Assembly (NCBI GenBank): GCA_946183715.1
Contig: CAMHDB010000009.1
Location: forward strand, 1 to 16,451
Direction: 5' to 3'
Source: an uncultured Oscillibacter sp.
GTDB taxonomy: Bacteria; Bacillota; Clostridia; Oscillospirales; Oscillospiraceae
DNA length: 16,451 bases
The position numbers and the translations under genes are program-made. Each line of letters begins with the position of its first letter. Positions within the stretch are counted from its first letter, which is position 1. Below, one piece after another: positions 7,439 through 15,247 of the stretch. The notes below the pieces were generated by a model. It was not told the origin of the DNA. It did not search any database and saw only the letters and a list, made by a program, of their open reading frames with translations.

Positions 7439-7444
7439 CCCCTC
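7439..7444 (-). promoter_or_regulatory. Ribosome binding site supporting a GTG start
   Basis: On the minus strand GAGGGG precedes the GTG at 7431-7429 by 7 bases. With the promoter at 7478-7506 it rules out longer upstream starts for the AI-2E-family gene. Confidence 0.75.
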
Positions 7445-7477
7445 TTCCGCGAGATTTGCGCCGAGGCGCTTATGCGG

Positions 7478-7506
7478 ATTATACACTTTCTGCCATAGAA
7501 TTGCAA
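7478..7506 (-). promoter_or_regulatory. Promoter of the AI-2E-family gene (shares its -35 with the opposite promoter)
   Basis: Minus strand: -35 TTGCAA (7506-7501), 17-base spacer, perfect -10 TATAAT (7483-7478). The start is expected near 7471, about 40 bases before the GTG. TTGCAA is its own reverse complement and is also the -35 of the divergent lipid kinase promoter. Confidence 0.78.
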
Positions 7507-7529
7507 TCCCGTTTTTTCTGTGCTATACT
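7501..7529 (+). promoter_or_regulatory. Promoter of the lipid kinase gene (shares its -35 with the opposite promoter)
   Basis: Plus strand: -35 TTGCAA (7501-7506), 17-base spacer, -10 TATACT (7524-7529). The start is expected near 7536, giving a leader of about 29 bases that carries the AGGAG site at 7552-7556. Confidence 0.78.
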
Positions 7530-7564
7530 GTGCGGAAAGTCCAAAGGGAACAGGAGACAGAATT

Positions 7565-8458
7565 ATGGACGCGCAGGAAAAGAAACTACTGATGATTGTC
7601 AACCCCCGCGCGGGGCGGAGCAAGTCGCGCGGGCCGCTTTACGACGCCGCCGCGATATTCTCCGGCAACGGCTATCTGGTCAGGATTCACAACACCGTCG
7701 CCCCCGGCGACGCCCGCGACTGCGCCCGCCGCGAGGGCGGACATTACGACGCCGTCGTCGCCGTCGGCGGCGACGGGACGCTCAATGAGGTGGTCACGGG
7801 CCTGATGAAGCTCGACAGCCCGCCCCCGCTGGGATACCTCCCGCAGGGGAGTACGAACGATTTCGCGGCGAGTTTGCGCCTGTCGCAAGACCCCGCCGAG
7901 GCCGCCATGACCGTCGCGCAAAGCCCCGGGCGGCGGCTGGATATCGGGCAGTGGAACCGCCGCTATTTCGTCTACGTGGCCTCGTTCGGCGCCTTCACGC
8001 GGAGCTCGTATTCCGCCCCGCAGAACGTCAAGAACGCCCTCGGGCATTTCGCCTACCTCCTCGAGGGCGTCAAAGACCTCGACAGCCTCCGGCCCTACCC
8101 CATCCGGCTGACCGCCGACGGCGAAAGCCTCGACGGCGAATACCTCTTCGGCGCGGTGTGCAATACGCTCTCCATCGGCGGCATTGTCAGGCTGACGCCC
8201 GAACAGGTCGCGCTCGACGACGGGCGGTTTGAACTGCTCCTCGTGCCGAACCCGCGTACCCCCGCCGACTTGCAGGATTTAATGGTTTCATTCATGAATC
8301 AGGACTACGCCGGAAAGGGGCTCGTATTCCGCCACGTCTCGTCGATTCACGTCGAAAGCGACGAGGTTCTGCCGTGGTCGCTCGACGGCGAATACGCCCC
8401 CGGCGTCCCGTCGGTCGACATCACCAACAGGCCCCGGGCGCTGTCCATGCTGCTGTAA
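7565..8458 (+). CDS. Diacylglycerol kinase-like lipid kinase (YegS/DgkB/BmrU family)
   Basis: 297 residues, soluble or membrane-peripheral. The nucleotide-binding signature VAVGGDGTLNEV is at about 66-76, the second catalytic-domain motif PQGSTNDFA at about 93-101, and the C-terminal WSLDGEYAPG motif supplies the conserved acidic residue of the active site. Members phosphorylate diacylglycerol, sphingosine-like or related lipids using ATP; DgkB-type enzymes return diacylglycerol to phospholipid synthesis. Without further subfamily markers the lipid is not certain. ATG 7565 is chosen because AGGAG lies 8 bases upstream; an earlier in-frame ATG at 7520 falls inside the promoter and cannot be used from it. 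It converges on mnmA, the stops being about 38 bases apart with no clear terminator between. Confidence 0.9.
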   Translation: MDAQEKKLLMIVNPRAGRSKSRGPLYDAAAIFSGNGYLVRIHNTVAPGDARDCARREGGHYDAVVAVGGDGTLNEVVTGLMKLDSPPPLGYLPQGSTNDFAASLRLSQDPAEAAMTVAQSPGRRLDIGQWNRRYFVYVASFGAFTRSSYSAPQNVKNALGHFAYLLEGVKDLDSLRPYPIRLTADGESLDGEYLFGAVCNTLSIGGIVRLTPEQVALDDGRFELLLVPNPRTPADLQDLMVSFMNQDYAGKGLVFRHVSSIHVESDEVLPWSLDGEYAPGVPSVDITNRPRALSMLL

Positions 8459-8495
8459 CGCGGCGCACCCTGCCGGATGAGAGCCTTCCGGGCCA

Positions 8496-9530
8496 TTACA
8501 ATACGGCGGTAATCGTTCCGCCGCCGAGGACGGTGTCGCCGCGGTAAAGTACGACGGCCTGTCCGGTGGTAATGGCCCTCTGCGGCGCGTCGAAACGTAT
8601 TTTGACGGTACCGTCCGGGAGTGGCACCACGTCGGCGGGGGCCTCTGTGTGACGGTAGCGCACTTTCGCCAGCGCCCGGAACGGCGTCTCCGGCGGCGCG
8701 ATACCGCCCCATGTCCAGCCGTCCGACGCCAGCTCCCGCCGGAACAGGGCCTCGTTCGGCCCTAACGTCACCGTGTTGTCCGACATCGACTTCCCGCACA
8801 CGTACAGCGGCTCCGGCGCGCTGACGCCCAGCCCTTTGCGCTGTCCGAGCGTATAGCGGATTGCCCCGCGGTGTGTACCCAGCACATGCCCCGCCCGGTC
8901 GAGTATCTCCCCGGGCGGGTAGGCTTTGCCCGTGAGGCGTTCCAGAAACCCGGGGTAGTCGCCGTCCGGAATGAAACAAATGTCCTGACTGTCCCGCTTG
9001 CGCGCGTTTGCGAATCCCTGTTCTTCCGCGATTCGCCGTGTCTCCGCCTTCGTCAGCCGCCCTAACGGGAAGAGCGTCCGCGAAAGTTGCGCCTGCGTCA
9101 GCGACGCGAGCACATAACTCTGGTCGCGCGCGGCATCCAATCCTTTCCGTACCGCCCAGCGCCCCGCCGACGGCGTCCAGCAAATCCGGGCGTAGTGTCC
9201 GGTGGCGAGATAGTCGGTGCCGACGAGACGCGACAACGCCCCGAATTTCACCCGCCGGTTGCAGATTACGCACGGGTTGGGCGTATCGCCGCGCGCGTAG
9301 GCCTCCGCGAACGGCGCGATGACTTCCTTCTCGAACTCCGCGCGCAAGTCCAGCACAATATGCGGAATCCCGAGACGCCGCGCCACGTCGGCGGCGTCTG
9401 GTATGTCGCCGGACGCGTCGTGCAGGCGCATGGTCACGCCGACGCATTCCCAGCCCTGACGGAGCAACAGCCACGCCGCGACGCTCGAATCTACTCCGCC
9501 GCTCATGGCTACCGCGACTTTTCGCCCCAT
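8496..9530 (-). CDS. mnmA: tRNA-specific 2-thiouridylase MnmA
   Basis: Adds sulfur to the wobble uridine (U34) of the Lys, Glu and Gln tRNAs, using ATP and a persulfide relayed from a cysteine desulfurase. 344 residues, close to the family length. The PP-loop SGGVDSS is at residues 10-16. The catalytic cysteine pair is Cys87 in PNPCVICN and Cys185 in DSQDICFIPDG, corresponding to Cys102 and Cys199 of E. coli. The tRNA-binding and C-terminal beta-barrel regions are present (GAIRYTLGQRKGLG, then the tail to TITAVL). The ATG at 9530 is preceded by AAGGGGG at a 7-base distance; that site overlaps the stop codon of the PLD-family gene, so translation of the two is likely coupled. No desulfurase gene is adjacent here. 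Confidence 0.96.
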   Translation of the reverse strand: MGRKVAVAMSGGVDSSVAAWLLLRQGWECVGVTMRLHDASGDIPDAADVARRLGIPHIVLDLRAEFEKEVIAPFAEAYARGDTPNPCVICNRRVKFGALSRLVGTDYLATGHYARICWTPSAGRWAVRKGLDAARDQSYVLASLTQAQLSRTLFPLGRLTKAETRRIAEEQGFANARKRDSQDICFIPDGDYPGFLERLTGKAYPPGEILDRAGHVLGTHRGAIRYTLGQRKGLGVSAPEPLYVCGKSMSDNTVTLGPNEALFRRELASDGWTWGGIAPPETPFRALAKVRYRHTEAPADVVPLPDGTVKIRFDAPQRAITTGQAVVLYRGDTVLGGGTITAVL

Positions 9531-9542
9531 GTCGACACCCCC

Positions 9543-10994
9543 TTAATACAAGTGATAAAACTCGTCCCTGTCGTATTCGTTCTCAATCTCACTGGCGCGG
9601 AAACGGTTCTTCCAAAGAATCGCCACGAAAAACTCCTCGTCATGCCTCCCGTACAATCTGCTTCCCTCGACGCCTACCGCGTGAATCTGATAATCGGAAA
9701 GGCTTCCGTCCAAGGAGTGCAGATACTTGGCGGTATCGAATTGAATCCACTGTTGTCTCTCCTCGTCGGTGAGATATGCGCCGCCCCTGTCCGGTATTTC
9801 GGCGGAGAGCAGTTCTTGCAGTTCCTCCCAGCCCACGGGGTATAAATCGTCGTCGTATCTGTCCCCCATTGACATAAGACCATCGAAAAGAGACCTGTCT
9901 ACGAAAAGCTCAGAAATCTTTTTCGTGGAGCAGTCACATCTTGCGTAGACGCTGACCTGTGTGTGATACACAACGTCCGTAATGGAAGGCTCGTCTTCCT
10001 CCAAAATACAGAAATTCAGAATGGGCGCGTGGCAGTCCTCACAGCAAGACCGCTGTTGCAAATACTGCACATAGGATTTTTCCGATTTTTTCAGGTTCTC
10101 AAATTCAAAGCGCAACTTCTCAATCAGCAACGGGCTGTTGGTCTCCATCAGAAATTCCGCGTTACGGTAAAGCCCGTTCTGCGTCCAGTTGCAGGAACCC
10201 TCCAGAGCAAGCGCGCCGTCGATAAGGCAGAACTTGTGGTGCATATACATGCGTGCGGTCGGCATGGCCAGCAGCTTGACAGTCGCCCCTATGCGTCTCA
10301 GCGCCTTTATCTTTTCCATATTGTCCGCCCACAGGTTGAAGCGCTGATAGCTGATGACGATTTCCAGCCGGACGCCTCTGGAGAGCAGTCCGGCGAAGTC
10401 CTCGAAGAACAGGCCGAAGTTCAGCCAAGCCACCGCGATACGTACTCTTTTCCGCGCGGATTTCAGCCGGGTTTTGATAACCTCCTCGAAATTGCGGAAG
10501 TATACGTTCAGCAGACTGCCGCCCGTTTGCGGTACGGGGAATATGGGCTCTATCTGTACGGGGCGCGCCGGCTGTTTCAAGTGCTCAAACTCTTCCAGAA
10601 ACTTTCCAATCACCCGGCTGTCGTCCGTCACGGTCAGCGATTCGTAGTTGTTCGCGGTCGCGTTTTGCGTCCAGTTATAGGAACCGGCCAGCGCCCACGC
10701 TCCGTCAATCACGCAGAACTTGTTGTGCATGATGGCCCGCTTGTGCGGCATGGCGCAAAACGTGACGGACGCGCCCTTGTCTTCCAGCGCCTGAATATCC
10801 GTGTGGTAGCGCTGATTGAGCGGCCCGGCGTCCACGACAATTTCCAGCGCGACGCCCTTTCGCAACAGCGCGGAAAAGCTGTCCTCGAACATCCGGAAAT
10901 TAATCCACGCGACGGCAATCCGGACATGGCGCTCCGCCTGTTCCAGATAACGCTTTACGATGAGGTCGAAGCTGTCAAAGTAAATATCTAGCAT
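9543..10994 (-). CDS. Two-domain phospholipase D-family protein with an unrecognised cysteine-containing tail
   Basis: 483 residues, no signal peptide. Two homologous PLD domains (about 1-140 and 160-303) each start with a similar (L)xYFxxF(D/E)xxI segment and a VRIAVAW strand. Each carries an HxKx4D motif followed by a G-S-x-N-W-T-Q-N box: His90/Lys92/Asp97 and His252/Lys254/Asp259. In this superfamily the two motifs form one active site; members are lipases, nucleases or transferases, and the lack of a membrane segment makes a nuclease as plausible as a lipid enzyme. The tail (about 305-483) has cysteines at 317, 318, 321, 329, 353 and 355 (CCxxC...C...CxC), possibly a metal site, and I recognise no family in it. 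ATG 10994 has AAAGGAG 7 bases upstream and is preferred over an ATG nine codons earlier. First gene of an operon with mnmA. Its GC content, especially in the tail, looks lower than its neighbours'. Confidence 0.88.
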   Translation of the reverse strand: MLDIYFDSFDLIVKRYLEQAERHVRIAVAWINFRMFEDSFSALLRKGVALEIVVDAGPLNQRYHTDIQALEDKGASVTFCAMPHKRAIMHNKFCVIDGAWALAGSYNWTQNATANNYESLTVTDDSRVIGKFLEEFEHLKQPARPVQIEPIFPVPQTGGSLLNVYFRNFEEVIKTRLKSARKRVRIAVAWLNFGLFFEDFAGLLSRGVRLEIVISYQRFNLWADNMEKIKALRRIGATVKLLAMPTARMYMHHKFCLIDGALALEGSCNWTQNGLYRNAEFLMETNSPLLIEKLRFEFENLKKSEKSYVQYLQQRSCCEDCHAPILNFCILEEDEPSITDVVYHTQVSVYARCDCSTKKISELFVDRSLFDGLMSMGDRYDDDLYPVGWEELQELLSAEIPDRGGAYLTDEERQQWIQFDTAKYLHSLDGSLSDYQIHAVGVEGSRLYGRHDEEFFVAILWKNRFRASEIENEYDRDEFYHLY

Positions 10995-11026
10995 GGGTAC
11001 GCTCCTTTCGTTCGGAAACAACGTTT

Positions 11027-11055
11027 ATTGTATGCGTCGGTCATACGTTTGTCAA
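11027..11055 (-). promoter_or_regulatory. Promoter of the PLD-family/mnmA operon
   Basis: Minus strand: perfect -35 TTGACA (11055-11050), 17-base spacer, -10 TACAAT (11032-11027). The expected start near 11020 leaves a leader of about 26 bases carrying AAAGGAG. An ATG at 11021 would lie at or before the transcript start, which also supports the ATG at 10994. Confidence 0.8.
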
Positions 11056-11080
11056 GGCCGGAAAAATACGCGTAAAGGGC

Positions 11081-11109
11081 TTGCAATTGACGCCGGAATC
11101 CTGTACAAT
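11081..11109 (+). promoter_or_regulatory. Promoter of the five-gene ABC importer operon
   Basis: -35 TTGCAA (11081-11086), 17-base spacer, -10 TACAAT (11104-11109). The expected start near 11116 leaves a leader of about 65 bases. An alternative -35 TTGACG at 11087 is too close to the -10. It is back to back with the PLD operon promoter, the two -35 elements being 25 bases apart. Confidence 0.7.
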
Positions 11110-11180
11110 ACCGCCCTGTGGGACAAAGCGTCTCGCGTCACACTGACCCTCCGCGGCAGTGATGGAAAGGAGTAACTGAC

Positions 11181-12707
11181 ATGAAGAAACCCTTCCTTGC
11201 GCTCGTATTGGGCGCGGCCCTGCTCTGCGGGCTCCTGACGGCCTGCGGCAGTGGCGGCGGAGGCTCCGACGCCCCCGCACCCGAACCCGCGCGCGCCGAT
11301 ACGCTCTACGTCGGAATCGCGCAAGACCTCGACAGTCTTGACCCCCACAAGATGGTGGCGGCAGGAACTAAGGAAATCATGTTCAACGTGTTCGAGGGAC
11401 TTGTCAAGCCCGCGCCGTCCGGCGACCTCATCCCGGCTGTCGCCGAGAGCTGGACGATTTCCGACGACCGCCTCACGTACACTTTCAACCTCCGCCCGGG
11501 CGTGAAATTCCACAACGGGGCGATTGTCACGGCCTCCGATGTGGCCTACTCCCTCCAGCGTCTTTCCAGCGGCGACGCCGATATTGTCTCCGTCGACGCC
11601 TTCTCGAATATCGCCGCCATTGAGACCCCCGACGAAATGACAGTCGTTATCCAACTCGCGGAACCGTCGAACGAGTTCCTGTCGTACCTGACGGCGGCGG
11701 TCGTCCCGGCTGACTACGACGAACTTGATACCATGCCCGTCGGAACCGGGCCGTTCCGCTTCGTCTCGCGCACGGCGCAGGAGTCGGTTGTACTCGAACG
11801 CTTCGACGACTACTGGGCCGGCCCCGCCGCGCTCAAAACCGTGACCTGCCGTGTTATCGAAAACTCCGACAGTATCCTGATGAGCCTTCAAAGCGGGGCC
11901 GTCGACCTGTTCGCGCACCTGACGATTACGCAGGCGCAACAGCTCGGTGACGATTTCCGCGTCGAACAGGGGGCCATGAACCTCGTACAGGCGCTGTACC
12001 TCAACAACGCCGTGGAGCCGTTCAACGATGTGCGCGTCCGGCAGGCCCTTTGCTACGCCGTCGACAAACAGGCCGTCATTGACCTCGCCTTTGACGGCTT
12101 CGGCTTCCCAATTGGGTCGAGCATGTACCCGGCATTTTCCAAATACTTCGACGATTCCCTGACCGACTACTACCCCCACGACACCGAACGCGCCAAGCAA
12201 CTCCTCGCCGACGCCGGATACCCCGACGGTTTCTCCATGACCATTACGGTACCGTCGAACTACCAGCCCCATCTCGACACCGCGCAGGTTCTCGTGGAGC
12301 AGTTCAAGGAAATCGGCGTGAACGCGGAGATTCTCCCCGTAGAGTGGGAAACGTGGCTGAACGACACCTATCTGGGGCGCAACTTTGAGACGACAGTCAT
12401 CGGCGTGGACGCCTCCACCATGACGGCGCGCGCGCTTCTCGAACGCTTCACGTCCACGGCGGGCAACAACTTCATCAACTACAATCACGAGGACTACGAC
12501 AACCTCTTTGCACAGGCGCAGTCCTGCACCGACGACGCCGAACAGACGGCCCTCTACCGCGACATGGAACGCAACCTCACCGAAAACGCCGCCAACGTCT
12601 ATATTCAGGATATGGCCGACTTGCTGGCGGTACGCGACGGCCTGACGGGCGTACAGTTCTACCCGATTTACGTACTTGACCTCTACGGCCTCTCTTGGCA
12701 GTCATGA
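11181..12707 (+). CDS. ABC importer substrate-binding lipoprotein, family 5 (peptide/nickel type)
   Basis: 508 residues; captures the ligand outside the cell for the permeases encoded next. The N-terminus is a lipoprotein signal with lipobox LTAC, the lipidated residue being Cys22, followed by a Gly/Ser/Ala/Pro linker. Family-5 signatures are present: LDSLDPH near residue 50, FNVFEGLVK near 70, AESWTISDDRLTYTFNLRPGVKFHNG near 95-115, PVGTGPFRF near 190 and VRQALCYAVDKQ near 285. The family binds di- or oligopeptides, nickel chelates, haem or sugars, and nothing seen here fixes the ligand. The ATG at 11181 has AAGGAG 8 bases upstream. Its TGA overlaps the ATG of the next gene. First gene of the operon. 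Confidence 0.93.
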   Translation: MKKPFLALVLGAALLCGLLTACGSGGGGSDAPAPEPARADTLYVGIAQDLDSLDPHKMVAAGTKEIMFNVFEGLVKPAPSGDLIPAVAESWTISDDRLTYTFNLRPGVKFHNGAIVTASDVAYSLQRLSSGDADIVSVDAFSNIAAIETPDEMTVVIQLAEPSNEFLSYLTAAVVPADYDELDTMPVGTGPFRFVSRTAQESVVLERFDDYWAGPAALKTVTCRVIENSDSILMSLQSGAVDLFAHLTITQAQQLGDDFRVEQGAMNLVQALYLNNAVEPFNDVRVRQALCYAVDKQAVIDLAFDGFGFPIGSSMYPAFSKYFDDSLTDYYPHDTERAKQLLADAGYPDGFSMTITVPSNYQPHLDTAQVLVEQFKEIGVNAEILPVEWETWLNDTYLGRNFETTVIGVDASTMTARALLERFTSTAGNNFINYNHEDYDNLFAQAQSCTDDAEQTALYRDMERNLTENAANVYIQDMADLLAVRDGLTGVQFYPIYVLDLYGLSWQS

Positions 12708-13648
12708 AGTACGTGCTCCGGCGACTGGGCGCGCTGTTGCTGACGATGTTCCTAGTCTCGCTGTGTACCTTCGCGGCGTTCTCGGGGATATCCGGGAGCG
12801 CGGCGGAGGCGCGTCTGGGCACGCAGGCCACCCCCGAACGCGTCGCGGCATTGCGGGAGGAACTCGGCCTCAACCGCCCCTTCGCCGTCCGCTACGCCGA
12901 ATGGCTCTCCGGCTTCGCCACGGGCAGTCTCGGCGATTCCCTGACGTACCGGCAGAACGTCGGCGAACTCCTGCGCGACAAAGTTCTGGTGTCGCTCCTG
13001 CTCAGCGCCATGAGCTTCGCCCTGATTGTGCTGTGTTCGATTCCGCTTTCGCTGTTGGTCGTGCGCCTGCCCGGCGGCCCCCTCGACGCCGCCCATACGC
13101 TGTTCAACCAGTTCTGCATGTCCGTCCCGCCGTTCTTTACGGGGCTGTTGCTCTCGTGGGTCTTCGGCGTGTCGCTCCACTGGTTTACCCCGGGGGCATT
13201 CCCGGGGCTGTCGCGAACCGGCGACGCGTTGCGCTTCCTGCTCTTCCCCGCCGTCTCGATTGCGATTCCGCGTACCGCCATGACCGTGCGCATGTTGCGC
13301 GGTACGTTGCTTCGCGAATTGAACCGCGATTACGTCAAGACCGCGATTTCGCGCGGGAGCGACCGCGACACCGTACTCCGGCGGCACGTACTCAAAAACG
13401 CGCTCACGCCGACTGTCGCCTTTCTGGCGCAGATGATGGCCGAAATCGTCGCGGGCGTGATTGTCGTCGAACAGGTCTTCGGGATTCCCGGCCTCGGGCG
13501 TATGCTCGTGGTGTCGATTTCCAACCGCGATTACCCCGTCGTACAGGCAATCGTAGTCATACTCGCATTCTGGGTGGTGGCGTCGAACACCGTCGCGGAC
13601 TGTATCAACGTCCGGATTGACCCGCGCCTCGCCCTTGGGGATAAATAA
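12704..13648 (+). CDS. ABC importer permease, DppB/OppB/NikB family
   Basis: 314 residues. An N-terminal helix (MKYVLRRLGALLLTMFLVSLCTFAAF begins it) is followed by an extracytoplasmic segment ending in GSLGDSLTYRQNV, typical of the OppB side, then about five more helices. The cytoplasmic coupling loop is VKTAISRGSDRDTVLRRHVLKNAL, the EAA-like motif that contacts the ATPases. The C-terminal EQVFGIPGLGRMLVVSISNRDYPVVQ segment is strongly conserved in the family. ATG 12704 overlaps the lipoprotein TGA as ATGA with no obvious ribosome site, so translational coupling is expected; an in-frame TTG nine bases earlier is less likely. The stop is one base before the next start codon. Confidence 0.93.
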   Translation: MKYVLRRLGALLLTMFLVSLCTFAAFSGISGSAAEARLGTQATPERVAALREELGLNRPFAVRYAEWLSGFATGSLGDSLTYRQNVGELLRDKVLVSLLLSAMSFALIVLCSIPLSLLVVRLPGGPLDAAHTLFNQFCMSVPPFFTGLLLSWVFGVSLHWFTPGAFPGLSRTGDALRFLLFPAVSIAIPRTAMTVRMLRGTLLRELNRDYVKTAISRGSDRDTVLRRHVLKNALTPTVAFLAQMMAEIVAGVIVVEQVFGIPGLGRMLVVSISNRDYPVVQAIVVILAFWVVASNTVADCINVRIDPRLALGDK

Positions 13649-13649
13649 C

Positions 13650-14453
13650 ATGAAACGGAATTACTATCTTCTCGCCGGGCTTGCCATAACCGGCCTGCTG
13701 TCGGCGGCGACGCTGCTGGGCTTCTTCTGGACGCCCTGCGACAGCGCCGCCATGACTGCCGACAAATTCCTTGCGCCCTGCCCCGCGCACCTCTTCGGCA
13801 CCGACAATTTCGGGCGCGACATCTTCTCGCGCGTCATGGAGGGGGCCGGGACTTCCTTCCTGATTGCCCTTTGTACGGTCGCAATCGGCGCGGCGGGCGG
13901 CGTACTCCTCGGGGCCGTCACGGGCTATTTCGGCGGCCTCGCCGACGAAATTCTGATACGCGTCGGCGACGCCCTCACGGCCTTTCCCAGTATCTTACTC
14001 GCTCTGGTCGTGATTAGCCTGCTGGGCCCCGGGAAACCTGTCAATCTGATACTGTCGCTCGGACTGGTGTTTATCCCCAGTTTCGCGCGCGTCACGCGGG
14101 CCGCCTACGCGGAGGCACGGGAAGTCAATTACGTGAAAAGTGTGCGTTTAATGGGCGCGTCCCACGCCCGCGTCATGCTCGTGCATATCCTGCCGAATAC
14201 CCTGCCCGTACTGCTCAGCGCGCTTACGATTGGCTTCAACAACGCCGTACTGGCGGAGGCGTCCATGAGCTACCTTGGAATCGGCGTGACGCCGCCCGAC
14301 GCGTCCTTGGGCTACATGCTCTCGGAGGCGCAGAGCGTATTTGGGCGCGCGCCGTGGTACGCGCTCACGACGGGCGGCGTGATGATACTGTTCCTCTTCG
14401 GCGTGGGGCTTATCGGGGAGGGACTGCGTTTCCGGGAAGGGGATGCTCTATGA
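13650..14453 (+). CDS. ABC importer permease, DppC/OppC/NikC family
   Basis: 267 residues. The family's N-terminal signature HLFGTDNFGRDIFSRVMEGA follows the first helix, then about five further helices. The coupling loop is EAREVNYVKSVRLMGASHARVMLVHILPN, a clear EAA motif, and EASMSYLGIGVTPPDASLGYML follows in the usual place. It pairs with the preceding permease to form the membrane channel. ATG 13650 starts one base after the previous stop, with a GGGG stretch at 13637-13640 as ribosome site; an in-frame TTG further upstream lies inside the previous gene and is not needed. The last codons overlap the next start as ATGA. Confidence 0.93.
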   Translation: MKRNYYLLAGLAITGLLSAATLLGFFWTPCDSAAMTADKFLAPCPAHLFGTDNFGRDIFSRVMEGAGTSFLIALCTVAIGAAGGVLLGAVTGYFGGLADEILIRVGDALTAFPSILLALVVISLLGPGKPVNLILSLGLVFIPSFARVTRAAYAEAREVNYVKSVRLMGASHARVMLVHILPNTLPVLLSALTIGFNNAVLAEASMSYLGIGVTPPDASLGYMLSEAQSVFGRAPWYALTTGGVMILFLFGVGLIGEGLRFREGDAL

Positions 14454-15247
14454 GTTTGCTGTCGATTCGTGATTTGCGCGTCCGGTTCCACAACCGCGCG
14501 CGCGACGCGGTCTCGGGGGTGTCGCTGGACATCGGGCGCGGTGAGATTGTCGGCCTCGTCGGGGAATCCGGCTCGGGCAAGACCGTCACGGCGATGAGCG
14601 TCGCCGGACTGCTCCCCCGTAAGCGCTGCGACTGCTCCGGTACGATTCTGCTGGAAGGTACCGAACTGTTACACGCCGACCGCCGTACTTTGCGCGGCGT
14701 ACAGGGGCGGTCGATAGGCGTCGTGTTTCAGGACCCGCTGAGCTGTATGGACCCGCTGATGAAAGTCGGGGCGCAGGTAGAGGAGACCTTGCTTCTGCAC
14801 ACGGACTACTCGAAAGCCGAACGCCGCCGCCTCGCGCTGGAGGCGTTGGCGGCGGTCGAACTGCCCGACCCGGAGCGGGTCTACGCAAGCTGGCCCCACG
14901 AACTGTCGGGGGGCATGCGGCAACGGGCCTGTATCGCGGCGGCGGTGGTGATTCGCCCGACGCTGTTGCTGTTGGACGAGCCGACGACCGCCCTTGACGT
15001 GACCGTACAGGCACAGATTCTGTCGCTATTGAAGAAGCTCAACCGCGAAAGCGGAATCTCCATGCTGTTCATTTCGCACAATCTGGGCGTGATACGCAAA
15101 CTCTGTACGCGCGCGGCGGTCATGCAGGAGGGCGTCATCGTGGAGGACGGCGACACCGAACGCGTATTCCGGCACCCGACACACCCCTACACGCGCCGCC
15201 TTATCGACGCCATCCCGACGCGCGACGGAAGAAGGCGCTCGGCATGA
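14450..15247 (+). CDS. ABC importer ATP-binding protein, DppD/OppD/NikD family
   Basis: 265 residues. Walker A GESGSGKT at 38-45, Q-loop in VVFQDPLSCMDPL, signature LSGGMRQR, Walker B LLLLDEPTTALD, and the switch His in FISHN. It ends soon after HPTHPYTRRLIDAIP, so the longer C-terminal extension of many OppD/DppD proteins is missing; the length is close to E. coli NikD. ATG 14450 overlaps the permease TGA (ATGA) and has AAGGGG a few bases upstream; an earlier in-frame ATG at 14354 would run deep into the permease gene. Probably forms a heterodimer with the next ATPase. Confidence 0.93.
   Translation: MSLLSIRDLRVRFHNRARDAVSGVSLDIGRGEIVGLVGESGSGKTVTAMSVAGLLPRKRCDCSGTILLEGTELLHADRRTLRGVQGRSIGVVFQDPLSCMDPLMKVGAQVEETLLLHTDYSKAERRRLALEALAAVELPDPERVYASWPHELSGGMRQRACIAAAVVIRPTLLLLDEPTTALDVTVQAQILSLLKKLNRESGISMLFISHNLGVIRKLCTRAAVMQEGVIVEDGDTERVFRHPTHPYTRRLIDAIPTRDGRRRSA

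Noticed and set aside
9543..10994. PLD-family gene as part of a defence island
   Set aside because: No helicase, restriction, toxin or mobile-element gene is adjacent; the neighbours are mnmA and an ABC importer, so a defence label cannot be supported from the window.
11140..11165. Possible CACTG/CAGTG stem in the leader of the importer operon as a regulatory RNA
   Set aside because: Only five base pairs with a mismatch next to them and no riboswitch-like conserved pattern.
11052..12488. Long open frame on the minus strand opposite the substrate-binding lipoprotein
   Set aside because: It is antisense to a well-identified gene, has no recognisable domain, and is Arg/Val/Gly-rich as expected from the opposite frame of GC-rich coding sequence. 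Similar antisense frames at 650-1645, 3030-4268, 8347-9474 and 12752-13651 were rejected for the same reason.
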